Below, one piece after another: positions 1-7,572 of a stretch of 64,000 nt of DNA. Within the stretch, counting starts at the first letter, position 1; every line of letters starts with the position of its first letter. The translations under genes were made by a program, and so were the position numbers. The stretch covers positions 65,561-129,560 of the forward strand of contig SFDX01000005.1 in NCBI GenBank assembly GCA_004557455.1, in the 5' to 3' direction. The notes under the pieces were generated by a model. The model was not told the DNA's origin and did no database searches. It was given only the letters and a program-made list of their open reading frames with translations. The stretch is from Akkermansia muciniphila (GTDB lineage: Bacteria > Verrucomicrobiota > Verrucomicrobiia > Verrucomicrobiales > Akkermansiaceae).

Positions 1-481
1 TCGCGGGGTCCAGCACGGAGGCCTCGACGGAGCCCGCAACGTCCTCGCGCACGCCCACGCGGTAGTAGAGCATGTAGTTGAGAATGACCAAGCGGAAGAC
101 CACGGAGCAGACGAGCAGCGCAAGCATGCAGAGCAGCGCGAAGGTCAACTTGCCGTCCTCGTAGGCAAAGGTGGGGGAGGCCAGCTCCGGCCAATGCGCC
201 TGCAACACCGGCCAAGCCAAAAGACCGGGGATGAATACCCCCAACAGCGCCCCGAAGTACAGCCGGTTGCGGTGCGGCCCCAAGCTGCTGAAGGCCTCCA
301 GCACCAGCAGCGGCAGCAGCCACATATAGGGCTTGAGCAGCATCGGCGTTATCCCGGGGGTGCAATACGCCTCCGGCGTGTCCGGTATCAACCTGTCCGG
401 ATACGCCAGCGTGAGCATCAACCCTGCCGCAGCGACCCATGAGCCGACCGCGCGCAGCACCAACAGCACCTTGCCGAGCAT
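1..481 (-). CDS. hypothetical multi-spanning membrane protein, N-terminal part (runs off the window)
   Basis: The minus-strand frame is open from an ATG at 481 to the window edge, about 160 codons, so the C-terminus is missing. It begins MLGKVLLVLRAVGSW and has three to four hydrophobic stretches: residues about 5-25, one around the motif MWLLPLLVLEAF, a segment starting LYFGALLGVFIPGLL, and one rich in Leu/Cys near residue 120. I do not recognise the family. The start is supported by a promoter directly upstream whose -10 ends 9 nt before the ATG. The gene is divergent from rpsN. Confidence 0.6.
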   Translation of the reverse strand, partial: MLGKVLLVLRAVGSWVAAAGLMLTLAYPDRLIPDTPEAYCTPGITPMLLKPYMWLLPLLVLEAFSSLGPHRNRLYFGALLGVFIPGLLAWPVLQAHWPELASPTFAYEDGKLTFALLCMLALLVCSVVFRLVILNYMLYYRVGVREDVAGSVEASVLDPA

Positions 482-490
482 CGTGCCCCC

Positions 491-519
491 ATCCTACCAC
501 CCCTCCCCCCCCCTGTCAA
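491..519 (-). promoter_or_regulatory. promoter of the partial membrane protein gene
   Basis: Minus strand: TTGACA (514-519), 17-bp spacer containing a G run, TAGGAT (491-496). The -10 ends 9 nt before the ATG at 481, so the predicted leader is only about 3 nt. Between this site and the rpsN promoter (520-721) I see no gene. Confidence 0.7.
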
Positions 520-721
520 GCCCTTTGCGCCCCGCATACCGCAAACGCCGCCCGCAAATGACGCGGTTGGGGGAGTCGAGTGAAGGTAAACCTTCCCCTT
601 TTCGCTTAATCTCAGAATTCGCGTATTAATATTGAATTTGTATGCTGAGGAAAGAGAGGGCTCGGTTAGGGGTGGAAATGGGTGAAAAAGGTGAAAAAAA
701 GAAAAAAGTTTCGGATAAAGC

Positions 722-750
722 TTGACAATGGGGTGAAAATGGTGTAAATA
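722..750 (+). promoter_or_regulatory. rpsN promoter
   Basis: TTGACA (722-727), 17-bp spacer, TAAATA (745-750). The ATG at 767 is 16 nt after the -10, giving a leader of roughly 10 nt with no Shine-Dalgarno sequence. Confidence 0.8.
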
Positions 751-766
751 CTGCGCCCACACAGTT

Positions 767-1036
767 ATGGCAAAGAAAAGCTGGATTGAGAGAAATAAGA
801 AGAAGGCAGCGGTGGTGGCTCGGTATGCTGAGCTGCGCGCTAAGCTGAAGGCCGAGGGCGACTACGTGGGGCTGACGATGCTGCCGCGCAACGCATCTCC
901 CGTGCGTCTGGTGAACCGTTGCGAGTTGACGGGGCGTCGCCGCGCATTCCTGCGTCGCTTCCACCTTTCCCGTATTGCTTTCCGCGAGCTCGCAAGTGCC
1001 GGTATGATTCCCGGCGTGACCAAGTCCAGCTGGTAA
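767..1036 (+). CDS. rpsN: 30S ribosomal protein S14
   Basis: The 89-aa product is a full-length S14 of the small-subunit head. It has the family hallmarks: a basic N-terminus MAKKSWIERNKKK, the segment LPRNASPVRLVNRCELTGRRR, and the C-terminal GMIPGVTKSSW. It is the long form without CxxC zinc-binding pairs (C-minus type). It stands alone rather than in the spc operon, which is usual for additional or relocated C-minus copies. Transcription is from the promoter at 722-750, and the start is the first ATG after it. The FmdB-like gene follows after 66 bp. Confidence 0.95.
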   Translation: MAKKSWIERNKKKAAVVARYAELRAKLKAEGDYVGLTMLPRNASPVRLVNRCELTGRRRAFLRRFHLSRIAFRELASAGMIPGVTKSSW

Positions 1037-1102
1037 GCCCGCGGCAGAGAGAAGATGTAGAAGCGTGGGCTGTTCCGGAAAAGGATAGCCCACGTTGATT
1101 AT

Positions 1103-1363
1103 ATGCCGATATACGAATACATATCTGAACATCCGGAGGACCCGGCGAGGTCATGCCGGATGTGTCGTCGTGGATTTGAGCTGATGCGGCCGGTGGATCG
1201 GGCGCCGTTGGAGCGGTGCATGTATTGCCACAACCCGGTGCGCAAGCGAGTGAGTGCGGTGAATGTGCCGCACATTCTGGCTCCGTTATCCGTAACGGAT
1301 GCGAAGAAAGCGGGCTTCACCGTGATGGAGAAGCGGGAGACAGGGGTGTACGAAAAGCTGTAA
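1103..1363 (+). CDS. FmdB-type zinc ribbon protein
   Basis: 86 aa starting MPIYEY, the conserved N-terminal signature of the FmdB/CxxC_CxxC_SSSS regulatory-protein family. Two knuckles follow: a CRMC pair (residues about 18-21) and a CMYC pair (about 40-43), separated by FELMRPVDRAPLER, consistent with one zinc ribbon. The C-terminal half has no recognised domain. The function of the family is poorly defined; some members have been called regulators. The gene sits 16 bp upstream of the CNNM-type transporter and is probably co-transcribed with it. No clear Shine-Dalgarno precedes the ATG. Confidence 0.8.
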   Translation: MPIYEYISEHPEDPARSCRMCRRGFELMRPVDRAPLERCMYCHNPVRKRVSAVNVPHILAPLSVTDAKKAGFTVMEKRETGVYEKL

Positions 1364-1379
1364 CGAGAAAGGGAAGGGC

Positions 1380-2780
1380 ATGCAGATATTTTTGACACCG
1401 GAAGAGATCTCGCAGTTAACTTGGAGCTACCCGAGTTTCAGCTCGATCATCCTTTTTGTTCTGGCGATTGCGTTCTTTCTGTTTCTGAACGCCTTCTTCG
1501 TAGCGAACGAATTTGCGAGTGCGCGCGTGCGCGAGAGTCAGCTGCTGGAAGGCGATGAAAGCGAGACGAAAGGGCAGAGCAAGCGCCGCAACAAAGCGTT
1601 GCACATCGTGCGGCACCTGGATACCTATCTTTCTGCTAACCAGGTAGGTATCACCATAGCCTCCCTGGCTCTGGGCGGCATGGGTGAGCCTTTCATCGAG
1701 AGCCTGATAGCCCCGCCGCTCTCCTACCTGTGCCACCTGACGCCGACGGTGGTGAGCGCGGTATCGTACGCTCTGGCCTACAGCCTCTTTACCTTTGCAC
1801 ACGTGGTCCTCGGCGAGCTGGTACCGAAGAGCTTGGCCATCCGCAAACCCTTGGCCTTGGCCTTGGCCACCGCCCCGGGGATGACGCGTTTCGCCAAGCT
1901 TTCCTCCCCCATCGTGCGCCTGTTTAACAACACGGCCAACGGCATTGCCCACTATGTGTTCGGGGTTGACCCGCACTACGAACCGAATGCCCCGCACAGC
2001 GCAGAGGAGATCGCCATCATTGTGGAAGAAAGCGGCAAGTCCAAGGCCGTGACGGAGACCGAGGCCGAGATCTCCAAGAACGCGCTGGAGCTCAACGACC
2101 GCTCCGTGCATGATATCTACGTGCCGCGCAGCTCCATCGAGGTGTTGGACGTGAACGACGGCTTTGCCAAGAACATGGAGCGTGTGATCAACAGCCCGCA
2201 CAGCCGCTTCCCCTTGGTGCAGGGCCACTTGGACAAGGTGCAGGGCTGGCTGCATGTGAAAGACTTCCTGAAGATGGCCAACACCCCCAACCCCGATCTG
2301 ATGCAGATGCGCCGGGAGCTGAAGGTGGTGCCGGAGACGATGAAGCTGGACACCCTGCTGGACTTCTTCTCCAAGGAGCACACGCATTTCGCGCTGGTCG
2401 TGGATGAGTACGGCGATTCCCTGGGCCTCGTGTTCCTGGACGACGTGCTGGAGGAAATTGTGGGTGATGACATCCGCGACGAGTTCGAGACCGAGCACAA
2501 CAAAGACTTCTTCCCGAACGGGGAAGGGCGGTACACCGCCAGCGGATCCTTGGCCCTGTTCGACTTGGAAGAGTACCTGCCGGAGCTCGGCGAGGTAGAG
2601 ACGGAGGGCGATGTCTCCACTCTGGGTGGCTTCATTACGGAGGCCCTTGGGCACATGCCCGCCTGCGGGGAGTCTGTAACCCTGCGCAACTATATCTTCA
2701 CCGTTACCGGCTGCGACCGCCGCCGCGTGACCCAAGTGAGCATTCGGCGCCATGCCGAGCAGCCTGCGGAGGAGGCCTGA
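1380..2780 (+). CDS. CNNM/CorC-family transporter with CBS pair (HlyC/CorC type)
   Basis: 466 aa with the classical order. A DUF21 (CNNM) membrane domain covers residues about 20-200, with TM segments around LFVLAIAFFLFLNAFFV and SYALAYSLFTFAHVVLGE and the conserved NEFASARVRESQL and GELVPKSLAIRKP motifs. A CBS pair follows at about 235-365 (VHDIYVPRSSIEVLD; FALVVDEYGDSLGLVFLDDVLEEIVGD). A CorC/HlyC C-terminal domain ends the protein (about 380-460; GRYTASGSLALFDLEEYL). Homologues are linked to magnesium/cobalt homeostasis; the substrate here is not shown. A GAAAGGGAAGG-like ribosome site precedes the ATG. Confidence 0.9.
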   Translation: MQIFLTPEEISQLTWSYPSFSSIILFVLAIAFFLFLNAFFVANEFASARVRESQLLEGDESETKGQSKRRNKALHIVRHLDTYLSANQVGITIASLALGGMGEPFIESLIAPPLSYLCHLTPTVVSAVSYALAYSLFTFAHVVLGELVPKSLAIRKPLALALATAPGMTRFAKLSSPIVRLFNNTANGIAHYVFGVDPHYEPNAPHSAEEIAIIVEESGKSKAVTETEAEISKNALELNDRSVHDIYVPRSSIEVLDVNDGFAKNMERVINSPHSRFPLVQGHLDKVQGWLHVKDFLKMANTPNPDLMQMRRELKVVPETMKLDTLLDFFSKEHTHFALVVDEYGDSLGLVFLDDVLEEIVGDDIRDEFETEHNKDFFPNGEGRYTASGSLALFDLEEYLPELGEVETEGDVSTLGGFITEALGHMPACGESVTLRNYIFTVTGCDRRRVTQVSIRRHAEQPAEEA

Positions 2781-2838
2781 ACCCCTCCTCCCGCCGGGCG
2801 GAAATAAACACCCGCAGGCATTTTGTGCAACAATGCGC

Positions 2839-2867
2839 TTGCACCATGCTTGCTTTTATGCTAGAAT
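2839..2867 (+). promoter_or_regulatory. promoter of the Ala/Pro-rich lipoprotein gene
   Basis: TTGCAC (2839-2844), 17-bp spacer, TAGAAT (2862-2867). The ATG at 2881 follows the -10 by 13 nt. In-frame ATGs further upstream lie at or before the promoter and are excluded. Confidence 0.8.
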
Positions 2868-2880
2868 GCAGACCGAAACC

Positions 2881-3699
2881 ATGAAACGCAACATCATTCT
2901 CAGCGCGGCACTTTCCGTGCTGCTCTCGGCGTGTGACCCCACGCCCATGCTGCCGCCTGCTCTGCGTCCGCAGGTGCCCCCCGTCCCGACTGCCAACGTG
3001 CATCGCGACGTGCCCGCTTCTACAGCGGTGAGCTCCCCGGCGGAAGCCGCTCTGTCGGCCAACGATGCCAACGCCGCCTTTGAGCGCCAAGTGGCCGCTT
3101 ACGCCCAACAGGCTGCTACCGGGACCCCCGCCGAAGTCACGGCCGGCATGCCCGTTGCCCCCGTGCAGCCGGTGCCCGCAGCCCCCGCGACAACCTCAGC
3201 GGGGCAGCCCACTGCGGTAGCCCCCATTCCGGAGCCCGCCGTGCAGCCTACGCCCACTCCGCAGCCGGCTGCCCCCGTTGCCTCTGCCGGTAACATGAAC
3301 TACAAGATCTCCTTCATCAACGGGACGGAAGGCCGCCTCTTTGTGGAGGCTACGGACGCCGCCGACAATGTGTACCCCTGCGGCTTTATGGCAGGGCGTG
3401 CCAAGTGCACGGAGACCGTCACCGGCCGCCCCGCGGTCAACGGCCCCATCAAGGTGGTGGTGCGTGACCCGGACCAGGACGGCGCCCCCGTTCTGCGCGA
3501 GTACAGCGTACCCGTGCCGGATCCCTCCGCCTACAACGGCGGCACGCTGGAGGTGGAGATTCTGCCACGCGGCAGCTTCCGTGCTTCCGCCAACGGTGTG
3601 CCGTACTTCACGAAAGAACCCATAGCGCCGCCGCCCGCACCCGCTGCGCCGGCCACGCCTGCGGCACCGGCCACCCCGGCCGCGCCGCCTGCCTCGTAA
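2881..3699 (+). CDS. Ala/Pro-rich putative lipoprotein
   Basis: 272 aa. The N-terminus MKRNIILSAALSVLLSAC is a lipoprotein signal peptide with lipobox LSAC and modified Cys18. Residues about 20-135 are a Pro/Ala/Val-rich, probably unstructured linker. A compact domain of about 100 residues (from KISFINGTEGRLFVEATD to PRGSFRASANGVPYF) follows, with two cysteines (YPCGF, AKCTE) that could form a disulfide. The tail is a repeated PATPAAPATPAAP stretch. The domain family is not recognised; a surface or periplasmic role is inferred from the lipoprotein signal. A strong terminator follows. Confidence 0.75.
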   Translation: MKRNIILSAALSVLLSACDPTPMLPPALRPQVPPVPTANVHRDVPASTAVSSPAEAALSANDANAAFERQVAAYAQQAATGTPAEVTAGMPVAPVQPVPAAPATTSAGQPTAVAPIPEPAVQPTPTPQPAAPVASAGNMNYKISFINGTEGRLFVEATDAADNVYPCGFMAGRAKCTETVTGRPAVNGPIKVVVRDPDQDGAPVLREYSVPVPDPSAYNGGTLEVEILPRGSFRASANGVPYFTKEPIAPPPAPAAPATPAAPATPAAPPAS

Positions 3700-3716
3700 C
3701 GGCAGCGACTTTTCCG

Positions 3717-3763
3717 AACCGCGGACACAAAAGGCTCTCTTTTGATGTGTCCGCGGTTTTTTC
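3717..3763 (+). terminator. rho-independent terminator after the lipoprotein gene
   Basis: Perfect inverted repeat around CCGCGGACAC (3719-3728) and GTGTCCGCGG (3747-3756), with a loop of about 18 nt and a T6 run immediately after. Confidence 0.9.
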
Positions 3764-3767
3764 ATCC

Positions 3768-3797
3768 TTGCCCCCGGCCGCGCGGAGGGTGTATAAA
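3768..3797 (+). promoter_or_regulatory. promoter of the holin-like/endolysin-like pair
   Basis: TTGCCC (3768-3773), 18-bp spacer, TATAAA (3792-3797). The -10 ends 6 nt before the ATG at 3804, predicting a leaderless mRNA. Confidence 0.65.
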
Positions 3798-3803
3798 CGG
3801 GGC

Positions 3804-4037
3804 ATGTGCAAACCCATTCAAGATTATCTGAGCATTGTGCGGGAATATACCCGCGAGATCATCACCTTCGGCGGTTTTGTGCTGGTCTGCTTCGTCTACG
3901 CAGACTTCCGCACCCTTGCCCGCGAGCAAGCCGCCGCAGCCGCCGAGACAGCCGAGATCCTGCGCGCCATGGATGCCCGGCTGGCCCACCTGGAGCAGAA
4001 CACCGCAGCCCCCACCGAGCATGAAACAGGACATTAA
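3804..4037 (+). CDS. small single-TM protein with C-terminal coiled coil (holin-like)
   Basis: 77 aa starting MCKPIQDYLSIVREY, with one membrane segment (IITFGGFVLVCFVYADF, residues about 18-34). An Ala/Glu-rich helix follows (about 36-65) that is likely a coiled coil. It overlaps the next gene, a peptidoglycan peptidase, by 17 bp, an arrangement typical of phage holin/endolysin or lysis-accessory pairs. No holin family is recognised by sequence, so the role is inferred from context. The start is chosen because the -10 box ends 6 nt before it; the upstream in-frame start at 3747 precedes the promoter. Confidence 0.55.
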   Translation: MCKPIQDYLSIVREYTREIITFGGFVLVCFVYADFRTLAREQAAAAAETAEILRAMDARLAHLEQNTAAPTEHETGH

Positions 4038-4605
4038 GCTCATTCAGCAGAAACTCGGTGTGACCGCGGACGGCATCATCGGCAGCCGCACCGTCGAGGC
4101 CCTCTGCCGCGCCTTGGGGGTAAACCGCGTGCCGCAATGGCCCACGCAGAGTGAGGTGCGCAGCGGCAGGAGCGTCTTCGGCTCTCCCGGTTGCGAGGCC
4201 TCGCTGGTGAGCATCCTGCCGCCCTATCCCCTCCTGTATGAGGGCAAACCCGTGCGCTCCCTGCGGGTGCACAAGCTCATTGCCCCGCATGTGCTCGCCG
4301 CCCTGCGCGAGGTGTCGGCCCATTACGGACAAGACGAGCTGCACCGCCTGGGACTGGACCGGTACAGCGGCAGCTACAACTACCGCAGCACCTCCGGCGG
4401 CAAGGCGCTCTCCATGCACGCATGGGGCATCGCCCTCGACTTCGCGGCCGAGCAGAACAGCTACTCCCTCCGCGCCCCGCGGGCAAGCCTCTCCCACCCT
4501 GATTGCACGGCCTGGTGGCAGATATGGGAAGCCCACGGCGCCACCTCCCTGGGTCGGGAGCGCGACTATGATTGGATGCACCTCCAATTCGCCCGCCTCG
4601 GCTGA
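4021..4605 (+). CDS. M15-family peptidoglycan peptidase with N-terminal PG-binding motif (endolysin-like)
   Basis: 194 aa. Residues about 3-35 (IKLIQQKLGVTADGIIGSRT) match a peptidoglycan-binding-1 repeat. The C-terminal domain carries the M15/VanY zinc signature SxHxxGxALDF (SMHAWGIALDF) and a second ligand motif DWMHLQF, with a YNYRSTSGG segment just before. The family cleaves D-Ala-D-Ala or L-Ala-D-Glu bonds in peptidoglycan. No signal peptide is visible, as in phage endolysins that depend on a holin. It overlaps the preceding small membrane protein gene. No other phage genes lie nearby, so it may be a domesticated lysis cassette. A perfect-stem terminator follows. Confidence 0.8.
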   Translation: MKQDIKLIQQKLGVTADGIIGSRTVEALCRALGVNRVPQWPTQSEVRSGRSVFGSPGCEASLVSILPPYPLLYEGKPVRSLRVHKLIAPHVLAALREVSAHYGQDELHRLGLDRYSGSYNYRSTSGGKALSMHAWGIALDFAAEQNSYSLRAPRASLSHPDCTAWWQIWEAHGATSLGRERDYDWMHLQFARLG

Positions 4606-4616
4606 TGCCCCCCACC

Positions 4617-4656
4617 GACACGCAGTCTGCTCCCACGCCGACTGCGTGTCCTTCTT
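4617..4656 (+). terminator. terminator after the endolysin-like gene
   Basis: Perfect 11-bp stem GACACGCAGTC (4617-4627) / GACTGCGTGTC (4640-4650), 12-nt loop, then CTTCTT. The T-tract is imperfect. Confidence 0.65.
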
Positions 4657-4670
4657 ACTGCCCTTTGTCC

Positions 4671-4699
4671 TTGACGCGCCGCCCTCCCTGCGCTATAGT
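4671..4699 (+). promoter_or_regulatory. folP promoter (leaderless)
   Basis: TTGACG (4671-4676), 17-bp spacer, TATAGT (4694-4699). Exactly 6 nt separate the -10 from the folP ATG at 4706, placing the expected +1 on the start codon. Confidence 0.85.
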
Positions 4700-4705
4700 A
4701 CCCGC

Positions 4706-5557
4706 ATGAGCAAATGCTGGCAACTCGCGCGCGAATGCTGGGCCCTCCCCCCCGGGGGGGCGGTGATGGGGATTCTGAATGTTACCCCCGATTCTTTCTC
4801 TGACGGTGGCTTACATTTCGGCACCGAGACTGCCGTGGCCCATGCCCTGCGCATGCTGGATGAAGGGGCAGACATTATCGACATCGGCGGGGAATCTACC
4901 CGCCCCGGGGCCGACGCCGTGCCGCCGCAGGAAGAGGCAGCCCGCGTGCTGCCCGTCATCGAGGCCCTGCGCCGAGAGCGCCCCACTGCCCGTCTCTCCG
5001 TCGATACCCGCCATGCAGCCGTTGCCCGTGCCGCTCTTCTGGCCGGGGCTGACATTGTCAACGATATCACCGGCCTGGCCTCCCCCGACATGCGTCGAGT
5101 CTGTGCCGAGCTGCCCTGCGGCGTCATCCTCATGCACATGCAGGGCGAACCCAAAACCATGCAGCAGAACCCGCACTATATCGATGTGGTTGCCGAGGTG
5201 CACGACTTCTTCGCCGTCCGTGTGCAGGCCGCTGAGCAGGACGGCATCGACCGCCGGCGTATCTGCCTGGACCCCGGTATCGGCTTCGGCAAAAATGTGC
5301 AGCACAACCTCCTGCTCATCCGTCACCTGGAGCAGACTCGCGTGCACGATTTGCCCATGCTCATGGCCCTCTCCCGCAAACGCTTCATGGGCGCCGTGTT
5401 GAATGACCCGCAGGCCCCCAAGGTCAGCCCGCTTCCCACGGTTGTCATGAGCCTGTTGGCCGCCGACGCCGGGGCCGAACTGCACCGTGTGCACGATGTA
5501 GCCCCCTTGGTGCAGGCCCTTCGCCTGCGTCAGGCTTGTCTCGAATGTGTTAGTTAA
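4706..5557 (+). CDS. folP: dihydropteroate synthase
   Basis: 283 aa, normal for the family. The TIM-barrel condenses 6-hydroxymethyl-dihydropterin pyrophosphate with p-aminobenzoate in folate synthesis. Signatures are MGILNVTPDSFSDGG (residues about 21-35), the pterin-binding loop DIGGESTRPGA (about 57-67), a conserved SVDT segment, NDITG, and the C-terminal SRKRFMG motif. The frame stays open far upstream, but the promoter fixes the start at 4706. The neighbouring folate-related gene folE2 lies about 15 kb downstream on the other strand. Confidence 0.93.
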   Translation: MSKCWQLARECWALPPGGAVMGILNVTPDSFSDGGLHFGTETAVAHALRMLDEGADIIDIGGESTRPGADAVPPQEEAARVLPVIEALRRERPTARLSVDTRHAAVARAALLAGADIVNDITGLASPDMRRVCAELPCGVILMHMQGEPKTMQQNPHYIDVVAEVHDFFAVRVQAAEQDGIDRRRICLDPGIGFGKNVQHNLLLIRHLEQTRVHDLPMLMALSRKRFMGAVLNDPQAPKVSPLPTVVMSLLAADAGAELHRVHDVAPLVQALRLRQACLECVS

Positions 5558-5632
5558 TGCTAATAGTATCCCATTCCGAGCCCCTGTTACCGCTGCTGTG
5601 AGCAAAAATTGCACTCTGTGGGCACTTTAGGC

Positions 5633-5661
5633 TTGCAATGTGGGGGCAAGTGGGGTTAAAT
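5633..5661 (+). promoter_or_regulatory. probable nuo operon promoter
   Basis: TTGCAA (5633-5638), 17-bp spacer, TTAAAT (5656-5661). It gives a leader of about 40 nt before the nuoD ATG at 5708. An upstream in-frame ATG at 5660 overlaps the -10 and is therefore unlikely to be used. Confidence 0.6.
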
Positions 5662-5707
5662 GAATGAGCACCAATGTGGCCGGAGCCGGCCGCTGCAAAC
5701 AAAGGTT

Positions 5708-6952
5708 ATGAATACGACAAAGACTTTGCAAGTGCCTGATGCAATGCATGCGGCGCTGGATTATCTGAAGAACGATGCTGATGACCACGGCGAGCTCGTG
5801 ACGCTCAACGTGGGCCCCTCGCACCCGGCGACGCACGGTGTGCTGCGGCTCAAGCTGGTGATTGACGGCGAGGTGATTGTCTCCTGCGATCCTGTCATCG
5901 GCTATCTGCACCGAGGCATGGAGAAGATTGCGGAGAACTGCCATTACAACCAGTTTGTGGCGTATACGGACCGCATGGACTACCTGGCCCCGATGAGCAA
6001 CAACATAGCCTACGCCTGTGCGGTGGAGAAGTTGCTGGGCTGGGAGCTGCCGGAGCGCGGCCAAGCCATTCGCGTGCTCTGCTGCGAGCTCTCCCGCATT
6101 TCCTCCTGCTTCTTGGGCACGGGCGTGTATGCCATGGACACGGGCGCGATGACGGCCTTCCTCTACGCCTTCGAGGAGAAGGAAAAGGTGCACAACCTCT
6201 ACGAGCAGATTTGCGGCGCGCGCTTTACCTCCAGCTACACCCGCATCGGCGGCATGACGCGGGACCTCCCCGCCGGCATCGAGAAGCCGATTCTGGACTT
6301 CTGCGACAGCGCGCTCAAGACGGTTGACGAGATGGAAAAGCTCCTGCTGCATAACAAGATTTTCATCGACCGACTCGTCGGCGTCGGTGTCATCACCCGC
6401 GAGATGGCGCTGCAAAACGGCATGACCGGCAACAACCTGCGCGCCAGCGGTGTGAACCGCGACCTTCGCAAGACCAACCCCTATCTGGGCTATGAGAAGT
6501 ACGACTTCGACGTACCCGTGGCCACGGAGGGTGACTGCTACGCCCGCTTCCAGGTGCGCATGGAGGAGATCCGCCAGTCCGTCCGTATCATCCGCCAGGT
6601 GATTGCGACGATGCCCAAGGGCCCGATCTGGGTGCAGCTGGACAAGGGTATTCTTCCCAACAAGAAGGACACCCTGCTGGGCATGGAGGAGTTAATCCGC
6701 CAGTTCATGGTGACCACGCAGTGCGTGAACGCCCCCGCCGGGCAGGTCTACTTTGCGGCAGAGAACCCCAAGGGCGAGCTGGGCTTCTTCCTGGACTCCC
6801 AAGGCGGCGGCCTGCCGAATCGCCTCAAGATGCGCAGTCCCTCGTACTGCACGCTCTCCATCCTGCCGGAGTTGCTGCCGGGCCACTTGGTCAGCGACAT
6901 CGGCGCCATCCTCGGTTCCTTTGACTTCGTGCAAGGCGAATGCGACCGCTGA
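5708..6952 (+). CDS. nuoD: NADH-quinone oxidoreductase subunit D (49-kDa type)
   Basis: 414 aa. NuoD forms part of the quinone-binding site of complex I on the cytoplasmic arm. Visible signatures are LNVGPSHPATHGVLRLKL near residue 30, the GYLHRGMEK motif, YTDRMDYL, RASGV and the C-terminal DIGAILGSFDFVQGECDR ending. It is a stand-alone D subunit, not a CD fusion. It is the first nuo gene of this operon; folP, not nuoC, is upstream. AAAGG six bases before the ATG may serve as a weak ribosome site. Confidence 0.95.
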   Translation: MNTTKTLQVPDAMHAALDYLKNDADDHGELVTLNVGPSHPATHGVLRLKLVIDGEVIVSCDPVIGYLHRGMEKIAENCHYNQFVAYTDRMDYLAPMSNNIAYACAVEKLLGWELPERGQAIRVLCCELSRISSCFLGTGVYAMDTGAMTAFLYAFEEKEKVHNLYEQICGARFTSSYTRIGGMTRDLPAGIEKPILDFCDSALKTVDEMEKLLLHNKIFIDRLVGVGVITREMALQNGMTGNNLRASGVNRDLRKTNPYLGYEKYDFDVPVATEGDCYARFQVRMEEIRQSVRIIRQVIATMPKGPIWVQLDKGILPNKKDTLLGMEELIRQFMVTTQCVNAPAGQVYFAAENPKGELGFFLDSQGGGLPNRLKMRSPSYCTLSILPELLPGHLVSDIGAILGSFDFVQGECDR

Positions 6953-6978
6953 TTTCACCTCAACTCACACTTTTCAAC

Positions 6979-7557
6979 ATGTCTGAATCACCAAACGCCA
7001 TCGATGCCATCACCGAGCACATTCCCTCGCCCGGTGAGCAGTTTTTCCCCAAGTTTGAGGTAACCCCGGAGCTTGTGGCCGAAGCGCAAAAGCTGGTAGC
7101 GCAGTACCCGGAGGGCAAGGAGAAATCCGCCGTGCTGCCCATCATCCACTTGGTGCAGGAGAAGTTCGGCTTCGTCTGCCCGGAGTGCATGCCGTGGATT
7201 GCGGAAATGTGCCGCTGCTCGACCATTCACGTGGCCGGCATCGTCACGTTCTACCCCGGTATTCACCGCAGCTGCCCCGGCAAATACCACTTCCGCGTGT
7301 GCCACACTGTGGCCTGCGCGATGAGCGGCGGGGAGGACCTCATCGGCTACATCTGCAAGAAGATCGGTGTAAACCCGGCGGATATGACGGATGCCGAGCC
7401 GATGGCCGTGAGCCCGGACGGGCTGTGGAGCATCGAGGCCGTGGAATGCTTGGCCAACTGCGGCTTCGGCCCGAACGTGATGGTCAACGATACCCTCTAC
7501 TCCGAGGTGACGCCTAAGAAAATCGACGAAATCATTGCGTCTTACAGCAAGAAGTAA
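6979..7557 (+). CDS. nuoE: NADH-quinone oxidoreductase subunit E (24-kDa type)
   Basis: 192 aa thioredoxin-fold subunit holding a [2Fe-2S] cluster (N1a) in the NADH dehydrogenase module. The four ligands are visible as CHTVAC (two Cys) and CLANC (two Cys), with FYPGIHRSCPGKYHFRVC before them. The start MSESPNAID is chosen as the ATG after the nuoD stop (26-bp gap); upstream in-frame sequence belongs to the nuoD tail in another frame. The N-terminal extension of about 40 residues is Ser/Pro/Glu-rich. Confidence 0.93.
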   Translation: MSESPNAIDAITEHIPSPGEQFFPKFEVTPELVAEAQKLVAQYPEGKEKSAVLPIIHLVQEKFGFVCPECMPWIAEMCRCSTIHVAGIVTFYPGIHRSCPGKYHFRVCHTVACAMSGGEDLIGYICKKIGVNPADMTDAEPMAVSPDGLWSIEAVECLANCGFGPNVMVNDTLYSEVTPKKIDEIIASYSKK

Positions 7558-7572
7558 CCCAAGCGCACGATT

